From positions 1-40,830 of the forward strand of contig CAMJML010000019.1 of assembly GCA_946407015.1 (NCBI GenBank): a stretch of 40,830 nucleotides of DNA. The letters run 5' to 3'. Both the position numbers and the translations under genes were made by a program. Shown one piece after another: positions 9,296-17,947 of the stretch (position 1 is the first letter of the stretch; each line of letters begins with the position of its first letter). This stretch comes from an uncultured Selenomonadales bacterium (GTDB lineage: Bacteria > Bacillota > Negativicutes > DSM-1736 > Dendrosporobacteraceae). The notes beneath the pieces were generated by a model. It was not told where the DNA came from. It saw only the letters and a list, made by a program, of their open reading frames with translations, and ran no database searches.

Positions 9296-10174
9296 GTGAT
9301 TACGAAAGGCATTATTCTGGCGGGCGGTACAGGGACCCGGTTGCATCCTTTAACTAGAGTGGTCAGTAAGCAGCTAATGCCGATCTATGATAAACCAATG
9401 GTCTATTATCCCTTGAGTGTACTCATGCTAGCAGGAATTACTGAAGTCCTGGTGATTACCAATCCTCAGGATTTACACTTGTTTCAAAACTTGCTTCAAG
9501 ACGGGCAGCAATGGGGAATTGAGATTCGTTATGCCGTTCAATATCATCCCGGTGGATTAGCACAGGCTTTTATCATTGGTCGTGATTTTATTGGAAGTGA
9601 TGGGTGTGTACTTATTCTTGGAGATAACATTTTCTATGGGCCATCTCTAGCTTTAGCTATGCAGCGTGCTGCTGAGCAGAAGAATGGTGCCACCGTGTTT
9701 GCTTATTGGGTAAAAGATCCTGAGAAATATGGTGTTGTCGAGTTTGATGAGTTGGGGCAGGCTAAGGCGCTTGAAGAAAAGCCAGCACAGCCAAAGTCAA
9801 ATTATGCGGTTACCGGTTTATATTTTTATGATAATCAGGTAGTAGATATCGCCTTAGGGTTGAAGCCCTCGGTTCGCGGCGAGCTGGAGATTACCGATGT
9901 TAATAAGGTTTATCTAGCACAAGGCAGTTTACGGGTTGAACGTTTAGGAAGTGGGGTTGCGTGGCTGGACACAGGGACTCATGAGTCTATGCTGCAGGCT
10001 GCAAATTTTGTTAAGACCATTGAAAAATGCCAAGGAGTTAAAGTGGCCTGTCCCGAAGAAATTGCCCACCGGAAGGGCTATATTACTGCCGGACAGTTGT
10101 TGAGATTGGCTGAACCGCTTCACAATGCTTATGGACAATATTTAATGAGACTTGCTACAGGAGGGATACAGTGA
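9296..10174 (+). CDS. rfbA: Glucose-1-phosphate thymidylyltransferase
   Basis: This is the first enzyme of dTDP-L-rhamnose synthesis (RmlA): dTTP plus glucose-1-phosphate gives dTDP-glucose. The N-terminal motif [17 protein letters not shown] with [11 protein letters not shown] is the class signature. GDNIFYG, GLYFYDN and ELEITDVN follow in the expected order. It starts with GTG at 9296 after AGAAGGGGG. The stop overlaps the GTG start of the next gene by four bases (GTGA), so rfbA and rfbC are coupled. Length (292 aa) is typical. Confidence 0.95.
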   Translation: MITKGIILAGGTGTRLHPLTRVVSKQLMPIYDKPMVYYPLSVLMLAGITEVLVITNPQDLHLFQNLLQDGQQWGIEIRYAVQYHPGGLAQAFIIGRDFIGSDGCVLILGDNIFYGPSLALAMQRAAEQKNGATVFAYWVKDPEKYGVVEFDELGQAKALEEKPAQPKSNYAVTGLYFYDNQVVDIALGLKPSVRGELEITDVNKVYLAQGSLRVERLGSGVAWLDTGTHESMLQAANFVKTIEKCQGVKVACPEEIAHRKGYITAGQLLRLAEPLHNAYGQYLMRLATGGIQ

Positions 10175-10626
10175 TTCAGGATGTAATAGTCAAAAAACTT
10201 GTGCGTCATGCGGATGACCGTGGTTTTTTTATGGAAATATTACGTGAAGACGAAGCGTTCTTGAAGCGTTTTGGTCAGGCATCCATGTCAAAATCCTATC
10301 CTGGTGTGATTAAGGCTTTTCATTATCATGAACGGCAGGATGACATTTGGTTCTTTCCTGTTGGCAATGCTCAAGTCGTGCTGTATGATTTACGCGCTGA
10401 TTCGCCAACAAAGGGAGAAACGAATGTATTTTATTTAGGTGAGGACCATCCGGAAGTCGTTGTTATTCCAGCCGGTGTAGCGCATGGCTATCGGGTTTTA
10501 GGCAACCAACCGGCCTGCATTGTTTACTTTACTACGGAAGCTTACAATCCTCACGATCCTGATGAGAAGCGACTAACCTGGGATGATCCGCAGATTGGTT
10601 TTGATTGGAATACCAAAAACAGATAG
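10171..10626 (+). CDS. rfbC: dTDP-4-dehydrorhamnose 3,5-epimerase family protein (short form)
   Basis: This is the probable RmlC step, epimerising dTDP-4-keto-6-deoxyglucose. The cupin core is visible: [17 protein letters not shown] (the motif carrying the catalytic His), [27 protein letters not shown], and a C-terminal [10 protein letters not shown]. At 151 aa it is shorter than classical RmlC (about 180). The usual LRGLHYQ is KAFHYH, which matches a shorter subfamily seen in Firmicutes and archaea. Position between rfbA and rfbB supports the role. A related sugar isomerase activity cannot be excluded. Confidence 0.82.
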   Translation: MIQDVIVKKLVRHADDRGFFMEILREDEAFLKRFGQASMSKSYPGVIKAFHYHERQDDIWFFPVGNAQVVLYDLRADSPTKGETNVFYLGEDHPEVVVIPAGVAHGYRVLGNQPACIVYFTTEAYNPHDPDEKRLTWDDPQIGFDWNTKNR

Positions 10627-10637
10627 GAATGAGGAGC

Positions 10638-11642
10638 ATGAAAAGAATACTCGTCACTGGTGGAGCCGGATTTATTGGCAGTAATTTTATCCGGTATTTA
10701 TTGAATCGTTATCCCGAGTACGAAGTGATTAATTTTGATGCGCTGACTTACGCCGGCAATTTAGAAAACTTAAGGGATACCAGCAAGAATCCGAACTATT
10801 GTTTTGTTAAAGGGGATATTACCGATTCATTAGCTGTTCGACAGACTGTTGGCTGTGGAATTGATGCGATTGTGCATTTTGCAGCTGAATCCCATGTGGA
10901 TCGCAGTATTAAAGATCCACAAGTATTTCTTAAGACGAATGTGCTTGGCACACAAATCCTGCTGGATGCTGCTGTTCAATATAAAGTGAAAAAGTTTATC
11001 CAGATTTCGACCGATGAAGTCTATGGTACGCTAGGACCAAACGGCTGGTTTACCGAAGAAACGCCACTGGCTCCTAACAGCCCTTATTCAGCCAGTAAAG
11101 CAGGCGCTGATTTATTGGTAAGAGCTTATCACGAAACGTTTGGACTCAATGTTAATATCACACGCTGTTCCAATAATTATGGCCCATACCAATTCCCGGA
11201 AAAGTTGATTCCTTTAGTGATTACCAATGCACTAACCGATCAAGCCATTCCGGTGTATGGGGATGGCTTGCAAGTAAGAGACTGGCTGCATGTGACCGAC
11301 CATTGCAGTGCTATTGATTTGGTTTTGCATCAGGGCTGCAGTGGTGAGGTCTATAATATAGGCGGGAATAATGAGTGGACCAACATAGAAATTGTTCAAA
11401 CCATTTTAGCCGTTATTGGGAAGCCGCAATCGCTCATCCGGCATATTACTGACAGGCTTGGGCATGACCGGCGTTATGCCATTGATGCAACTAAAATTAA
11501 AACCCAATTGGGATGGGTACCGCGCTATTCGTTTGCGACTGGTATGAAAGATACAGTTGACTGGTATATTCAACAGTGTGACTGGTGGCAGAATATCTTG
11601 TCAGGCAATTACCAGAAAGGGCATAGTGCTTTTGAGAAATAA
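10638..11642 (+). CDS. rfbB: dTDP-glucose 4,6-dehydratase
   Basis: RmlB, the NAD-dependent short-chain dehydrogenase/reductase that converts dTDP-glucose to dTDP-4-keto-6-deoxyglucose. It has a Rossmann motif TGGAGFIGSNF at the N-terminus, the DALTYAGNLENL stretch typical of RmlB, the ISTDEVYG catalytic block and YSASKAGAD with the catalytic Tyr-x3-Lys. The frame is open further upstream to 10605, but the ATG at 10638 fits the family N-terminus (MKRILVTGG) and has AGGA about nine bases before it. The longer version would overlap rfbC. It is part of the rfbACBD run. Confidence 0.94.
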   Translation: MKRILVTGGAGFIGSNFIRYLLNRYPEYEVINFDALTYAGNLENLRDTSKNPNYCFVKGDITDSLAVRQTVGCGIDAIVHFAAESHVDRSIKDPQVFLKTNVLGTQILLDAAVQYKVKKFIQISTDEVYGTLGPNGWFTEETPLAPNSPYSASKAGADLLVRAYHETFGLNVNITRCSNNYGPYQFPEKLIPLVITNALTDQAIPVYGDGLQVRDWLHVTDHCSAIDLVLHQGCSGEVYNIGGNNEWTNIEIVQTILAVIGKPQSLIRHITDRLGHDRRYAIDATKIKTQLGWVPRYSFATGMKDTVDWYIQQCDWWQNILSGNYQKGHSAFEK

Positions 11643-11657
11643 CAAGGGAGGGCGGAC

Positions 11658-12503
11658 ATGAAGATACTGCTTACAGGTGCAAAGGGGCAATTAGGGCGTG
11701 AAGTCAGCCAACAACTGGATTCTGATTATCAAATAATCAGTACTGATATTGACCAACTTGATATTGCCAATTATGAACAAGTTAAAGCGTTATTTGAACA
11801 AACCAAGCCGGCTGCAGTGATTCATTGTGCTGCCTATACTCAGGTAGATCAGGCTGAAAGTGATTTTGACGGAGCCTATAAAATAAATGTGGCCGGTACA
11901 AGAAATTTGGCGGCTCAATGCCTGCAACATTATGCTCGGATGGTCTATATCAGTACCGATTATGTATTTGACGGTCAATCCAGCCAGAATTACCGGGAAT
12001 ACGATGCACCCAATCCCCTTAATGTTTATGGGAAAACGAAGCTTTGGGGTGAGGAAGTCATCCGGCAGCTGTTGGGACGCCATTATATTGTTCGGACAGC
12101 CTGGCTTTATGGTGCTGGACACAATTTTGTCAAGACCATGCTTTCTTTAGCGTCGGAAAAAGAATTGCTTCAGGTTGTTCATGATCAGATTGGTTCACCG
12201 ACTTCAACGAAAGAACTTACGCAAGTCATTGAAAAACTCATGAAAACCGATGCCTATGGCACTTATCATGCTACCTGTAAGGGCAATTGCTCATGGTATG
12301 ATTTTGCTTGTAAGATTTTTGAACTTACAGGCAAAAACGTTCGGGTTGAGCCTGTTAGTTCCGATGCTTTTGTACGCCCGGCAAAGCGTCCTAAGCGCTC
12401 TGTGTTAGATAACTACATGCTCCAAATGTCATTTGGAGATTCAATGCGTCATTGGGAGGAAGCCTTACAGGAATATTTACAGTCTATGGCCAGCGAATCG
12501 TGA
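11658..12503 (+). CDS. rfbD: dTDP-4-dehydrorhamnose reductase
   Basis: RmlD, the last step to dTDP-L-rhamnose, an NAD(P)H-dependent reductase. The N-terminal LLTGAKGQLGREV nucleotide-binding motif, HCAAYTQVDQAE, YISTDYVFDG and VYGKTKLWGEE (catalytic Tyr and Lys) are all present. Length (281 aa) is normal. The ATG follows AGGGAGGG with good spacing, 15 bases after rfbB. With rfbA, rfbC and rfbB it completes the four-enzyme pathway, so the cell can make rhamnose for its surface polysaccharide or for glycoproteins. Confidence 0.94.
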   Translation: MKILLTGAKGQLGREVSQQLDSDYQIISTDIDQLDIANYEQVKALFEQTKPAAVIHCAAYTQVDQAESDFDGAYKINVAGTRNLAAQCLQHYARMVYISTDYVFDGQSSQNYREYDAPNPLNVYGKTKLWGEEVIRQLLGRHYIVRTAWLYGAGHNFVKTMLSLASEKELLQVVHDQIGSPTSTKELTQVIEKLMKTDAYGTYHATCKGNCSWYDFACKIFELTGKNVRVEPVSSDAFVRPAKRPKRSVLDNYMLQMSFGDSMRHWEEALQEYLQSMASES

Positions 12504-12696
12504 TCTAGGGGGAAGAAAATCGATTTCGTTGTCAACTAAAAAATGAAGTAAAAGGACCGTCCCCTGTATTTCAAGGGTGATCCTTGCTTCATAAAAAGAT
12601 AAGACAAATTTTCCCTTTTAAGAAGGGGAAAATCTCGTGCGGCGTGAATATATATTTATGGTACGTAGCTGATATACTGGGGTGCGAGGTGTTCGA
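12504..12696. other. Intergenic region with small dyads before pgi
   Basis: About 190 bases without a gene. It holds an imperfect inverted repeat AAAGGACCGTCCCCTG...AAGGGTGATCCTT (about 12551-12590) reminiscent of the scattered GGGGACGGTCCTTT repeats common in Firmicutes genomes. It also holds a hairpin ATTTTCCC...GGGGAAAAT (about 12608-12633). Neither has a clear terminator tail. No convincing promoter was found. Confidence 0.3.
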
Positions 12697-14178
12697 ATGA
12701 GTAAAGACAATACAAGTGTAAGTTTGAATTCGGGTTTTACGTTTGATTGTACTCATTTGTATGGTGAAGGAAAAGTCACGCAGGCCGATTTGAGTGAGTT
12801 GTCAGATGCATTACAGCAAGCTCACCAGGCGATTAACCGGATGCGTGCTACCGGTGAAGTTCATGGCCATCTTTCCAAGGATGGTATTCCAGAGAAAGTC
12901 TTGTTTACCCAATTGCCTTATGTTGTCGAAGGGAATCTGAATTCGCCTCAGTCCATCGCCCGGCTGAAAAAGTTTGGCCAGGGCTTGCGTCATCAGGTGA
13001 ATGCTGTCGTTTCGTTTGGCATAGGCGGGTCTTATTTAGGTAATAAAGTGTTATTTGATGTCCAATGTGGTGAATTTTGGAATTCTAAAAGCACTGCGGC
13101 CCGCAACGGCTATCCCAAATTGTATTTCAGTGGCAATAACATCGATCCGCGCAGGACGAGCGAACTTATTGCGCAGCTCCAGGACGACGCAGCTTGCGCG
13201 TTGTATGATTTGACCGCTAAGCCGTACCGGGTCACGCTGATTATAATTTCCAAATCAGGGTCTACTTTAGATACAATGGCGACCTTTATGGTGGTCTATC
13301 AAGCTTTGAAAAAATCACCCCTCATTCAAGTGGATGTTGTGGCAGTTACCGACCCGGCTCAAGGAGAGCAAGCCACGCTGCTGCAAAAACTAGCTACTGA
13401 TCAAGGCTGGCCAACCTTTAGTGTTCCGGACGGTGTAGGTGGCCGGTTCAGTATCTTCTCGGAAGTAGGACTGATTACAGCCGCGTGCATTGGGTTTGAT
13501 ATTGAGCAATTTCTAGCTGGTGCAAGAGCGATGGATGAGGCGTGTCAGACTGAAAATCTCTGGCAAAATCCGGCCATGCTGAATGCGGCCCTAAAATATC
13601 TAGCGTCCGAAAAATATGGCCGCAATGCTGAAGTATTTATGCCTTATGCGGATTATCTAAAATCGGTTGCCGAGTGGTATATTCAGCTGTTAGCAGAATC
13701 GCTGGGCAAGCGATTTACGAAAGACGGGCAGGAGATTTTCTATGGCCGCACACCTATTGCCGCTGTGGGTACAACCGATATGCATGCTCAGACGCAGCAG
13801 CATCAGGATGGTAAAAAAGATAAAGTCATTCAGTTTGTAAAAATTGCCGATTGGGATGTTGATCCGATCATTCCAAATGTTTTTCCTGGAGTCGCTAAGC
13901 TGTCGGAAGTGTCCGCAATCCGGATGAGTGAGGCGCTGGATGTTGCGCGGGCGGCCAATGCCGAAGCACTGGCAGGCGATGGACGGTTCAATGCAACGTT
14001 TATTTTACCAACACTCAATGCTTTTCATCTTGGTGAATTACTTTATATGCTGGCACTTTCCGTGGTTTACGAGGGAGAGTTGGCCAATGTGGATGCTTTT
14101 GACCAACCAGGGGTTGAAGCGTATAAACGACTGATGGGACCTCGACTAAAAGCGCTAAAAGCTGATACAAAAAGATAA
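12697..14178 (+). CDS. pgi: Glucose-6-phosphate isomerase
   Basis: This enzyme interconverts glucose-6-phosphate and fructose-6-phosphate and so links glycolysis to the sugar-nucleotide genes next door. Sugar-isomerase motifs are clear: SFGIGGSYLGNK, IIISKSGSTLDTMATF, GVGGRFSIFSEVGL and TDMHAQTQQHQDG. The length (493 aa) fits the bacterial family. Translation could begin at a GTG at 12682, but the ATG at 12697 has GAGGTG about six bases before it and is the better start. It is followed by a terminator. It sits 193 bases after rfbD and may be a separate transcript. Confidence 0.92.
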   Translation: MSKDNTSVSLNSGFTFDCTHLYGEGKVTQADLSELSDALQQAHQAINRMRATGEVHGHLSKDGIPEKVLFTQLPYVVEGNLNSPQSIARLKKFGQGLRHQVNAVVSFGIGGSYLGNKVLFDVQCGEFWNSKSTAARNGYPKLYFSGNNIDPRRTSELIAQLQDDAACALYDLTAKPYRVTLIIISKSGSTLDTMATFMVVYQALKKSPLIQVDVVAVTDPAQGEQATLLQKLATDQGWPTFSVPDGVGGRFSIFSEVGLITAACIGFDIEQFLAGARAMDEACQTENLWQNPAMLNAALKYLASEKYGRNAEVFMPYADYLKSVAEWYIQLLAESLGKRFTKDGQEIFYGRTPIAAVGTTDMHAQTQQHQDGKKDKVIQFVKIADWDVDPIIPNVFPGVAKLSEVSAIRMSEALDVARAANAEALAGDGRFNATFILPTLNAFHLGELLYMLALSVVYEGELANVDAFDQPGVEAYKRLMGPRLKALKADTKR

Positions 14179-14191
14179 GATATTCCATTAT

Positions 14192-14220
14192 AATCCTGTC
14201 AATTAATGACAGGATTTTCT
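14192..14220 (+). terminator. Rho-independent terminator after pgi
   Basis: A 9-bp stem AATCCTGTC / GACAGGATT closes a 7-base loop and is followed by TTCTTAT. It starts 14 bases after the pgi stop. Confidence 0.75.
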
Positions 14221-14279
14221 TATATTGGTGTAGAAGATCATAAAGTATTCGTGAAATCAAAAAGGCGGTATAGAACTAC

Positions 14280-14789
14280 ATGATTGGGAGTATCAAAGAA
14301 TTTATTGCAGATCTTCAGCCCAGGCAGCGGTTTCTGGCTGTTGCTATTATGGCAATACTATTTGTCGTGATTCTGAATTTTTTCCTGACACCCGAAGCTC
14401 CGGTGAATACGGCACAGATGGTTTTGCCAGTGAAAAATAAAGCTGCCGATCCACCGGTTATGCCTCAAGGGCATCAAGCTGAAGCTGTAGTCAAGGACCC
14501 CTTTGCGATTCCGCCTCAATATCAAAAAAAGGATGAGCCACCAGCGGTGAGTCAGCCGCAAGACAAGTCTTTCATGGCTGGAAACAATGAGAATAAAGCC
14601 ATCCCCAACTTAACCGGAATAGTAGGCAGCGCCGATAAACAACTGGCTATTCTGGAGTATCAAACAGAAAGCAGAGCTTATCAAGTCAATGATGTCATTG
14701 GTCCGTACCGTATTACAGCAATCTATGATCAGTCTGTTGTCCTTGCCGGACCGAATGGCAATCAGACGTTAACGTTGGGAAGGTGGTAA
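14280..14789 (+). CDS. PilP/GspC-like inner-membrane partner of the secretin
   Basis: A 169-residue protein with a short cytoplasmic N-terminus, one transmembrane helix at about 18-38, a Pro/Gln-rich linker (about 40-105) and a small C-terminal beta domain (IPNLTGIVGSADKQLAIL...YQVNDVIGPYRITAIYDQSVVL). The layout and the G-x-V...V-x-D-x-I-G-x-Y-x-I pattern match the homology region of GspC (type II secretion) and PilP (type IV pili). That region docks onto the N-terminal domains of secretins. The gene ends four bases into the region before the secretin start at 14795, so the two are surely co-translated. Assignment to PilP versus GspC cannot be made from sequence alone. Confidence 0.7.
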   Translation: MIGSIKEFIADLQPRQRFLAVAIMAILFVVILNFFLTPEAPVNTAQMVLPVKNKAADPPVMPQGHQAEAVVKDPFAIPPQYQKKDEPPAVSQPQDKSFMAGNNENKAIPNLTGIVGSADKQLAILEYQTESRAYQVNDVIGPYRITAIYDQSVVLAGPNGNQTLTLGRW

Positions 14790-14794
14790 GCTTG

Positions 14795-16141
14795 ATGAAA
14801 CGAATAAAAACATGTGTGTTGCTCTCATTATGGTTATTCCTATTTTCATCTTCAGTATTTGCAGCGGGAAATTCTCCTGTGAACATGAATATAACAAATG
14901 GTGAGGTTCGGGATGTACTGAGTGCCTTGGCGGCGGTAGGAGGCGTAAGTATTGTTGCGGATGATTCCGTATCCGGGAAAATCACGCTTCAATTAAACAA
15001 TATTCCCTTTGATACGGCATTGGATATTGTAACCAAAACCAAAGGGCTTAGCTATCAAAGACTGGATAATGTTATTATTGTCAGTAACCCGGAACAAATG
15101 AATCGTGGGTTTGGCCAGATCAACATTTTTAAATTACAGTATGCTAAAGCCTCTGATATCGTCAATTTACTCGGTGTCGTTTTTAAAGACAGTTCATCTA
15201 CGCAAAATCAGTCAACCGTGCCGACTTCATCGTCACAAGAGGCGAATAAGACGGTTATCAATACGAATGTTCAGTCCAACAGTCGTCTTAAGGTGGATGA
15301 TGCAACTAACTCATTGATCTTTTCCGGTACACCTAGCGAAGTTGAGAAAATTCGCAAAATTTTAGCTGAGGTGGATGTCCCTTATCAACAGGTGTCTCTA
15401 GAAGCTCAGGTCGTAGCGATCAGCAATGATGCGGCCAAAAAACTCGGTGTGGAATGGGAATGGTCGAAAGGGCCGGTTTACCCCGATTATGAGTGGGATA
15501 GCACTAACAAAATGTGGAAAGTGACTCGTAACTCCTCGTTAACCAGTGACAGTAGTGATAGCAGTGATGATGGAACTGGCAGTTCTCCAGGAATTATCCA
15601 GTTCGGGCGCACCCCCGAAGGATTTTCCTATGAATTATACTATCAATTTACACTGAATGCATTGATTACCGACGGAAAGGCGAACGTTTTAGCCAAACCG
15701 AAAATTATGACTATCAATGGAAAAGAGGCTGTCATCAATATCGGCGGTGAAGTACCTATCCCTGTCGTTACAACAGCCAATAATACAACAACGTCGACCA
15801 TTGAATACAAAGAAGCTGGCATTATTCTAAAATACACACCTAGGATTAATGCCGACGGCTATATTACAGCTACCGTACATACAGAAGTGAGTTCCCCGGT
15901 CTATGTAGAGGCTATGAAGGCCTATCGGTTCAACAAGCGTTCTGCGGATACCGAAGTCCGCTTAAAAGATGGTGAAACCATGGTGATCGGTGGCCTGATT
16001 GGCAAGGAGGAAGCGAAAAATTATAGCAAGGTTCCGTTCTTAGGGGATATTCCAATACTGGGTTCACTATTTAAAAATGTCAATAATACGAAAAATGAAT
16101 CTGAAGTTGTGATCTTTTTGACAGCACACATTGTGAAATAA
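14795..16141 (+). CDS. Secretin (PilQ/GspD family), outer-membrane channel
   Basis: This is an outer-membrane multimeric channel protein. A cleavable signal peptide (about residues 1-25, ending SSVFA-A) is followed by an STN/N0-like domain (about 28-95), an N1 KH-like domain (FKLQYAKASDIVNLLGVVF, about 110-205) and the conserved secretin C-domain from about 210. The C-domain shows VNVLAKPKIMTINGKEAVINIGGEVPIPV and GLIGKEEAKNYSKVPFLGDIPILGSLFK near the end. A Ser/Asp-rich insert lies near 245. At 448 aa it is a short secretin, with no lipoprotein motif. The frame opens at a GTG 12 bases earlier, but the ATG at 14795 has AAGGTGG eight bases upstream. Candidates are type IV pilus or DNA-uptake secretin (PilQ) or type II secretion (GspD). 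Confidence 0.9.
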   Translation: MKRIKTCVLLSLWLFLFSSSVFAAGNSPVNMNITNGEVRDVLSALAAVGGVSIVADDSVSGKITLQLNNIPFDTALDIVTKTKGLSYQRLDNVIIVSNPEQMNRGFGQINIFKLQYAKASDIVNLLGVVFKDSSSTQNQSTVPTSSSQEANKTVINTNVQSNSRLKVDDATNSLIFSGTPSEVEKIRKILAEVDVPYQQVSLEAQVVAISNDAAKKLGVEWEWSKGPVYPDYEWDSTNKMWKVTRNSSLTSDSSDSSDDGTGSSPGIIQFGRTPEGFSYELYYQFTLNALITDGKANVLAKPKIMTINGKEAVINIGGEVPIPVVTTANNTTTSTIEYKEAGIILKYTPRINADGYITATVHTEVSSPVYVEAMKAYRFNKRSADTEVRLKDGETMVIGGLIGKEEAKNYSKVPFLGDIPILGSLFKNVNNTKNESEVVIFLTAHIVK

Positions 16142-16155
16142 GGAGGAAACGGTCA

Positions 16156-16827
16156 ATGCCTATCAAGATTTTAATCGCTGATGACCATATGCTATTGAGG
16201 AATGGAATCCGCAATGTTTTAGAGTTTGAAGCTGATTTGGCCGTTATTGGTGAGGCTGCTGACGGGGAGGAAGCGGTCGCAAGGGCAATCGCTTTAGTAC
16301 CCGATATTATCCTGTTAGACATCAACATGCCTAAAATGAACGGGTTGGAAGTGACGAAAAAGCTGCGCAGCGAAAACCCGCAAATTAAGGTGATCGTCTT
16401 AACCATGCATGATGATGATAACTATGTGATTGAGGTGATTAAATCCGGTGCTGCCGGCTATCTGCTTAAAGATATTGAGCCCAGCATGCTGATCAAAGCC
16501 ATTCATACTGTTTATGAAGGCGAATCCTTTATCTACCCAACACTGGCTAAAAAATTGTTTGGTGAAATTCATCGCCAAGAGGAACGGCAGCGAGAATCTG
16601 GTCCTATGGTGGAACGTCGTAAAGAAGAACGTCTGACATACCGGGAAATTGAAGTGTTGGAGTTGATTTGCCAAGGACTCAGTAATCATGATATTGCTCA
16701 GAAACTATTTTTGAGTGAGAAAACGGTTAAGAACCATCTCACCAATATCTTCCGCAAAATTAGTGTATCAGACCGGACGCAGGCGGTATTGTATGCGATT
16801 AAACACCGGATTGTATTTTTAGAGTAA
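16156..16827 (+). CDS. NarL/FixJ-family response regulator (REC + LuxR-type HTH)
   Basis: This is a two-component transcription regulator. The receiver domain (about 1-120) has the acidic pair D9/D10, the phospho-acceptor D55 in LLDINMP, the switch Thr in VLTMHDDDN and Lys105 in GYLLKD. A charged linker leads to a LuxR/GerE helix-turn-helix (about 153-220: LTYREIEVLELICQGLSNHDIAQ, LSEKTVKNHLTNIFRKI). No histidine kinase is adjacent, so the partner is unknown. It follows the secretin by 15 bases with AAGGAGGAAA as ribosome binding site, so it is probably in the secretin operon. Confidence 0.93.
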   Translation: MPIKILIADDHMLLRNGIRNVLEFEADLAVIGEAADGEEAVARAIALVPDIILLDINMPKMNGLEVTKKLRSENPQIKVIVLTMHDDDNYVIEVIKSGAAGYLLKDIEPSMLIKAIHTVYEGESFIYPTLAKKLFGEIHRQEERQRESGPMVERRKEERLTYREIEVLELICQGLSNHDIAQKLFLSEKTVKNHLTNIFRKISVSDRTQAVLYAIKHRIVFLE

Positions 16828-16850
16828 CCCGAAGGTAGTTCCGTGCGTAT

Positions 16851-16886
16851 AATATCCTATCCCAGGCAAAGGGGGTAGGATATTTT
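16851..16886 (+). terminator. Hairpin overlapping the start of the following gene
   Basis: AATATCCTATCCC (16851-16863) pairs with GGGGTAGGATATT (16872-16884) with one wobble, then TTG. It is terminator-like for the response-regulator gene but lacks a long T run. It also buries the GGGGGTAGG that serves as ribosome binding site of the next gene. Confidence 0.5.
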
Positions 16887-17361
16887 GTATTTTACCTATA
16901 CCATGAGTGTGATTTTAGTGTCACTGGCTATGTTTGGTGTTTGGTGCTTCATCAAGGACTTATGGAGCTGGCTGCTTCGGCCGCAGCTTTTGCCGGTACC
17001 TAGTGTAACGTTCCTTCTTCTTGTTCAGAATATGGAACAGGAAGTGGAAGGTGTTGTGCGCTATTTGATGCGGGAGATGGCAGACACTGATGTAGAATGT
17101 GATGCTGTAGTGGTGGATTGCAATTCGGATGATCTGACGGCAGTCATTTTGACCAGACTGGTTTATGAGTTGCCAGGACTGCAAGTATGCAGGATGCCGG
17201 AAGGGGCTCGCTCCGTTGGTACAGCACTGCCGCTTTGCCGGGGTTCGGTGATCCATGTTATGGACATGGTCCATCGGCTTAATAGTGACGAATTCATGAT
17301 TACCGTTTGCAACATTCTGCAGCGTGATCTTCAGGAGTTTGCGATTCGGCAGCGTGATTAG
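16885..17361 (+). CDS. Membrane-anchored protein with a glycosyltransferase-like fold fragment, function unknown
   Basis: A 158-residue protein with one N-terminal transmembrane helix (about 6-25) and a short cytoplasmic domain. The pattern VTFLLLVQNMEQEVEGVVRYL...DAVVVDCNSDDLTAVILTRL...ALPLCRGSVIHVMDM resembles the first half of a family-2 glycosyltransferase Rossmann fold. The metal-binding DxD and the acceptor half are missing, so catalytic activity is doubtful. It is read from a TTG at 16885 (the first ATG, at 16903, would remove part of the helix). Its ribosome binding site is inside the hairpin at 16851-16884. Its stop overlaps by four bases the end of the convergent gene. I do not recognise the family. 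Confidence 0.65.
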   Translation: MYFTYTMSVILVSLAMFGVWCFIKDLWSWLLRPQLLPVPSVTFLLLVQNMEQEVEGVVRYLMREMADTDVECDAVVVDCNSDDLTAVILTRLVYELPGLQVCRMPEGARSVGTALPLCRGSVIHVMDMVHRLNSDEFMITVCNILQRDLQEFAIRQRD

Positions 17362-17930
17362 GAGTTGCGCTTTAGGGCCAAAATCTCATAAATGACATCA
17401 ATTAATTTTGTGGCAATACCGGCAATGGCCGGATAATTTTCCGGATTTTCTCTCAGCGTTTGCCGGTTGGCGGCCTGGTTCATCACCAAACGGGCGTGCT
17501 GAAGATGGCGGTGAATGGTCACAGTCGACCAAATGACCGGCAGCTCAGTACCGCCCGTTAATATTAGGGTGGACCGATAGGGCGGCTGTTGGTTGTTTGT
17601 GACAGCCGTAATGGCCAATAAATTCACATAGCCGGTACAGGTATCGCCGCTGATTTTGGGTTGGCGAACTTTAACCGGAACCAGGACAAGCCCGGGAGCC
17701 AACGGTAAGGGTTGGAGAATGGCACGCTGGGTGATTTGGGCGGTATAGGCTCTAAGGGCGATCAAATCGGTGGTACTGCTGCGCGCCAGACGTTTGATGA
17801 CCGTATGAATCGTTGTGCCGGTAGGTGTGGACTTCCCGGTGGTCGAAATGATAACAGCCTGATCACCGTGAGGTGTATAGCTGGGAATGATCGCTGCAAT
17901 TTGATCATTTGGAAGGATTCTGTGGGACAT
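17358..17930 (-). CDS. LexA-boxed protein of unknown function, possibly ComK-like
   Basis: A 190-residue soluble protein with no signal peptide or membrane segment. It starts with ATG at 17930 after AAGGAG. The predicted pattern is a beta-rich first two thirds (IAAIIPSYTPHGDQAVII, GLVLVPVKVRQPKISGDTCTGYVNL, YRSTLILTGGTELPVIWSTVTI) followed by helices (HRHLQHARLVMNQ and a C-terminal helix). The order of elements, with a phase ending in TLILTGGTELPV-x-W and then a helix, loosely resembles the competence regulator ComK (PF06338), but identity is low and the call is a guess. A near-perfect LexA box lies 18-31 bases upstream, so it is likely an SOS gene. It is convergent with and overlaps the gene ending at 17361. 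A 74-codon plus-strand frame across its 5' half is not considered real. Confidence 0.7.
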   Translation of the reverse strand: MSHRILPNDQIAAIIPSYTPHGDQAVIISTTGKSTPTGTTIHTVIKRLARSSTTDLIALRAYTAQITQRAILQPLPLAPGLVLVPVKVRQPKISGDTCTGYVNLLAITAVTNNQQPPYRSTLILTGGTELPVIWSTVTIHRHLQHARLVMNQAANRQTLRENPENYPAIAGIATKLIDVIYEILALKRNS

Positions 17931-17947
17931 AAATAAAACTCCTTATC

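Noticed and set aside
12540-12640. Riboswitch or T-box before pgi
   Set aside because: Only short imperfect dyads are seen, with no conserved motif; more likely a scattered repeat remnant.
17712-17936. Plus-strand frame overlapping the LexA-boxed gene
   Set aside because: It is antisense to a gene with a good ribosome binding site, has no ribosome binding site of its own, and its product is not recognisable.
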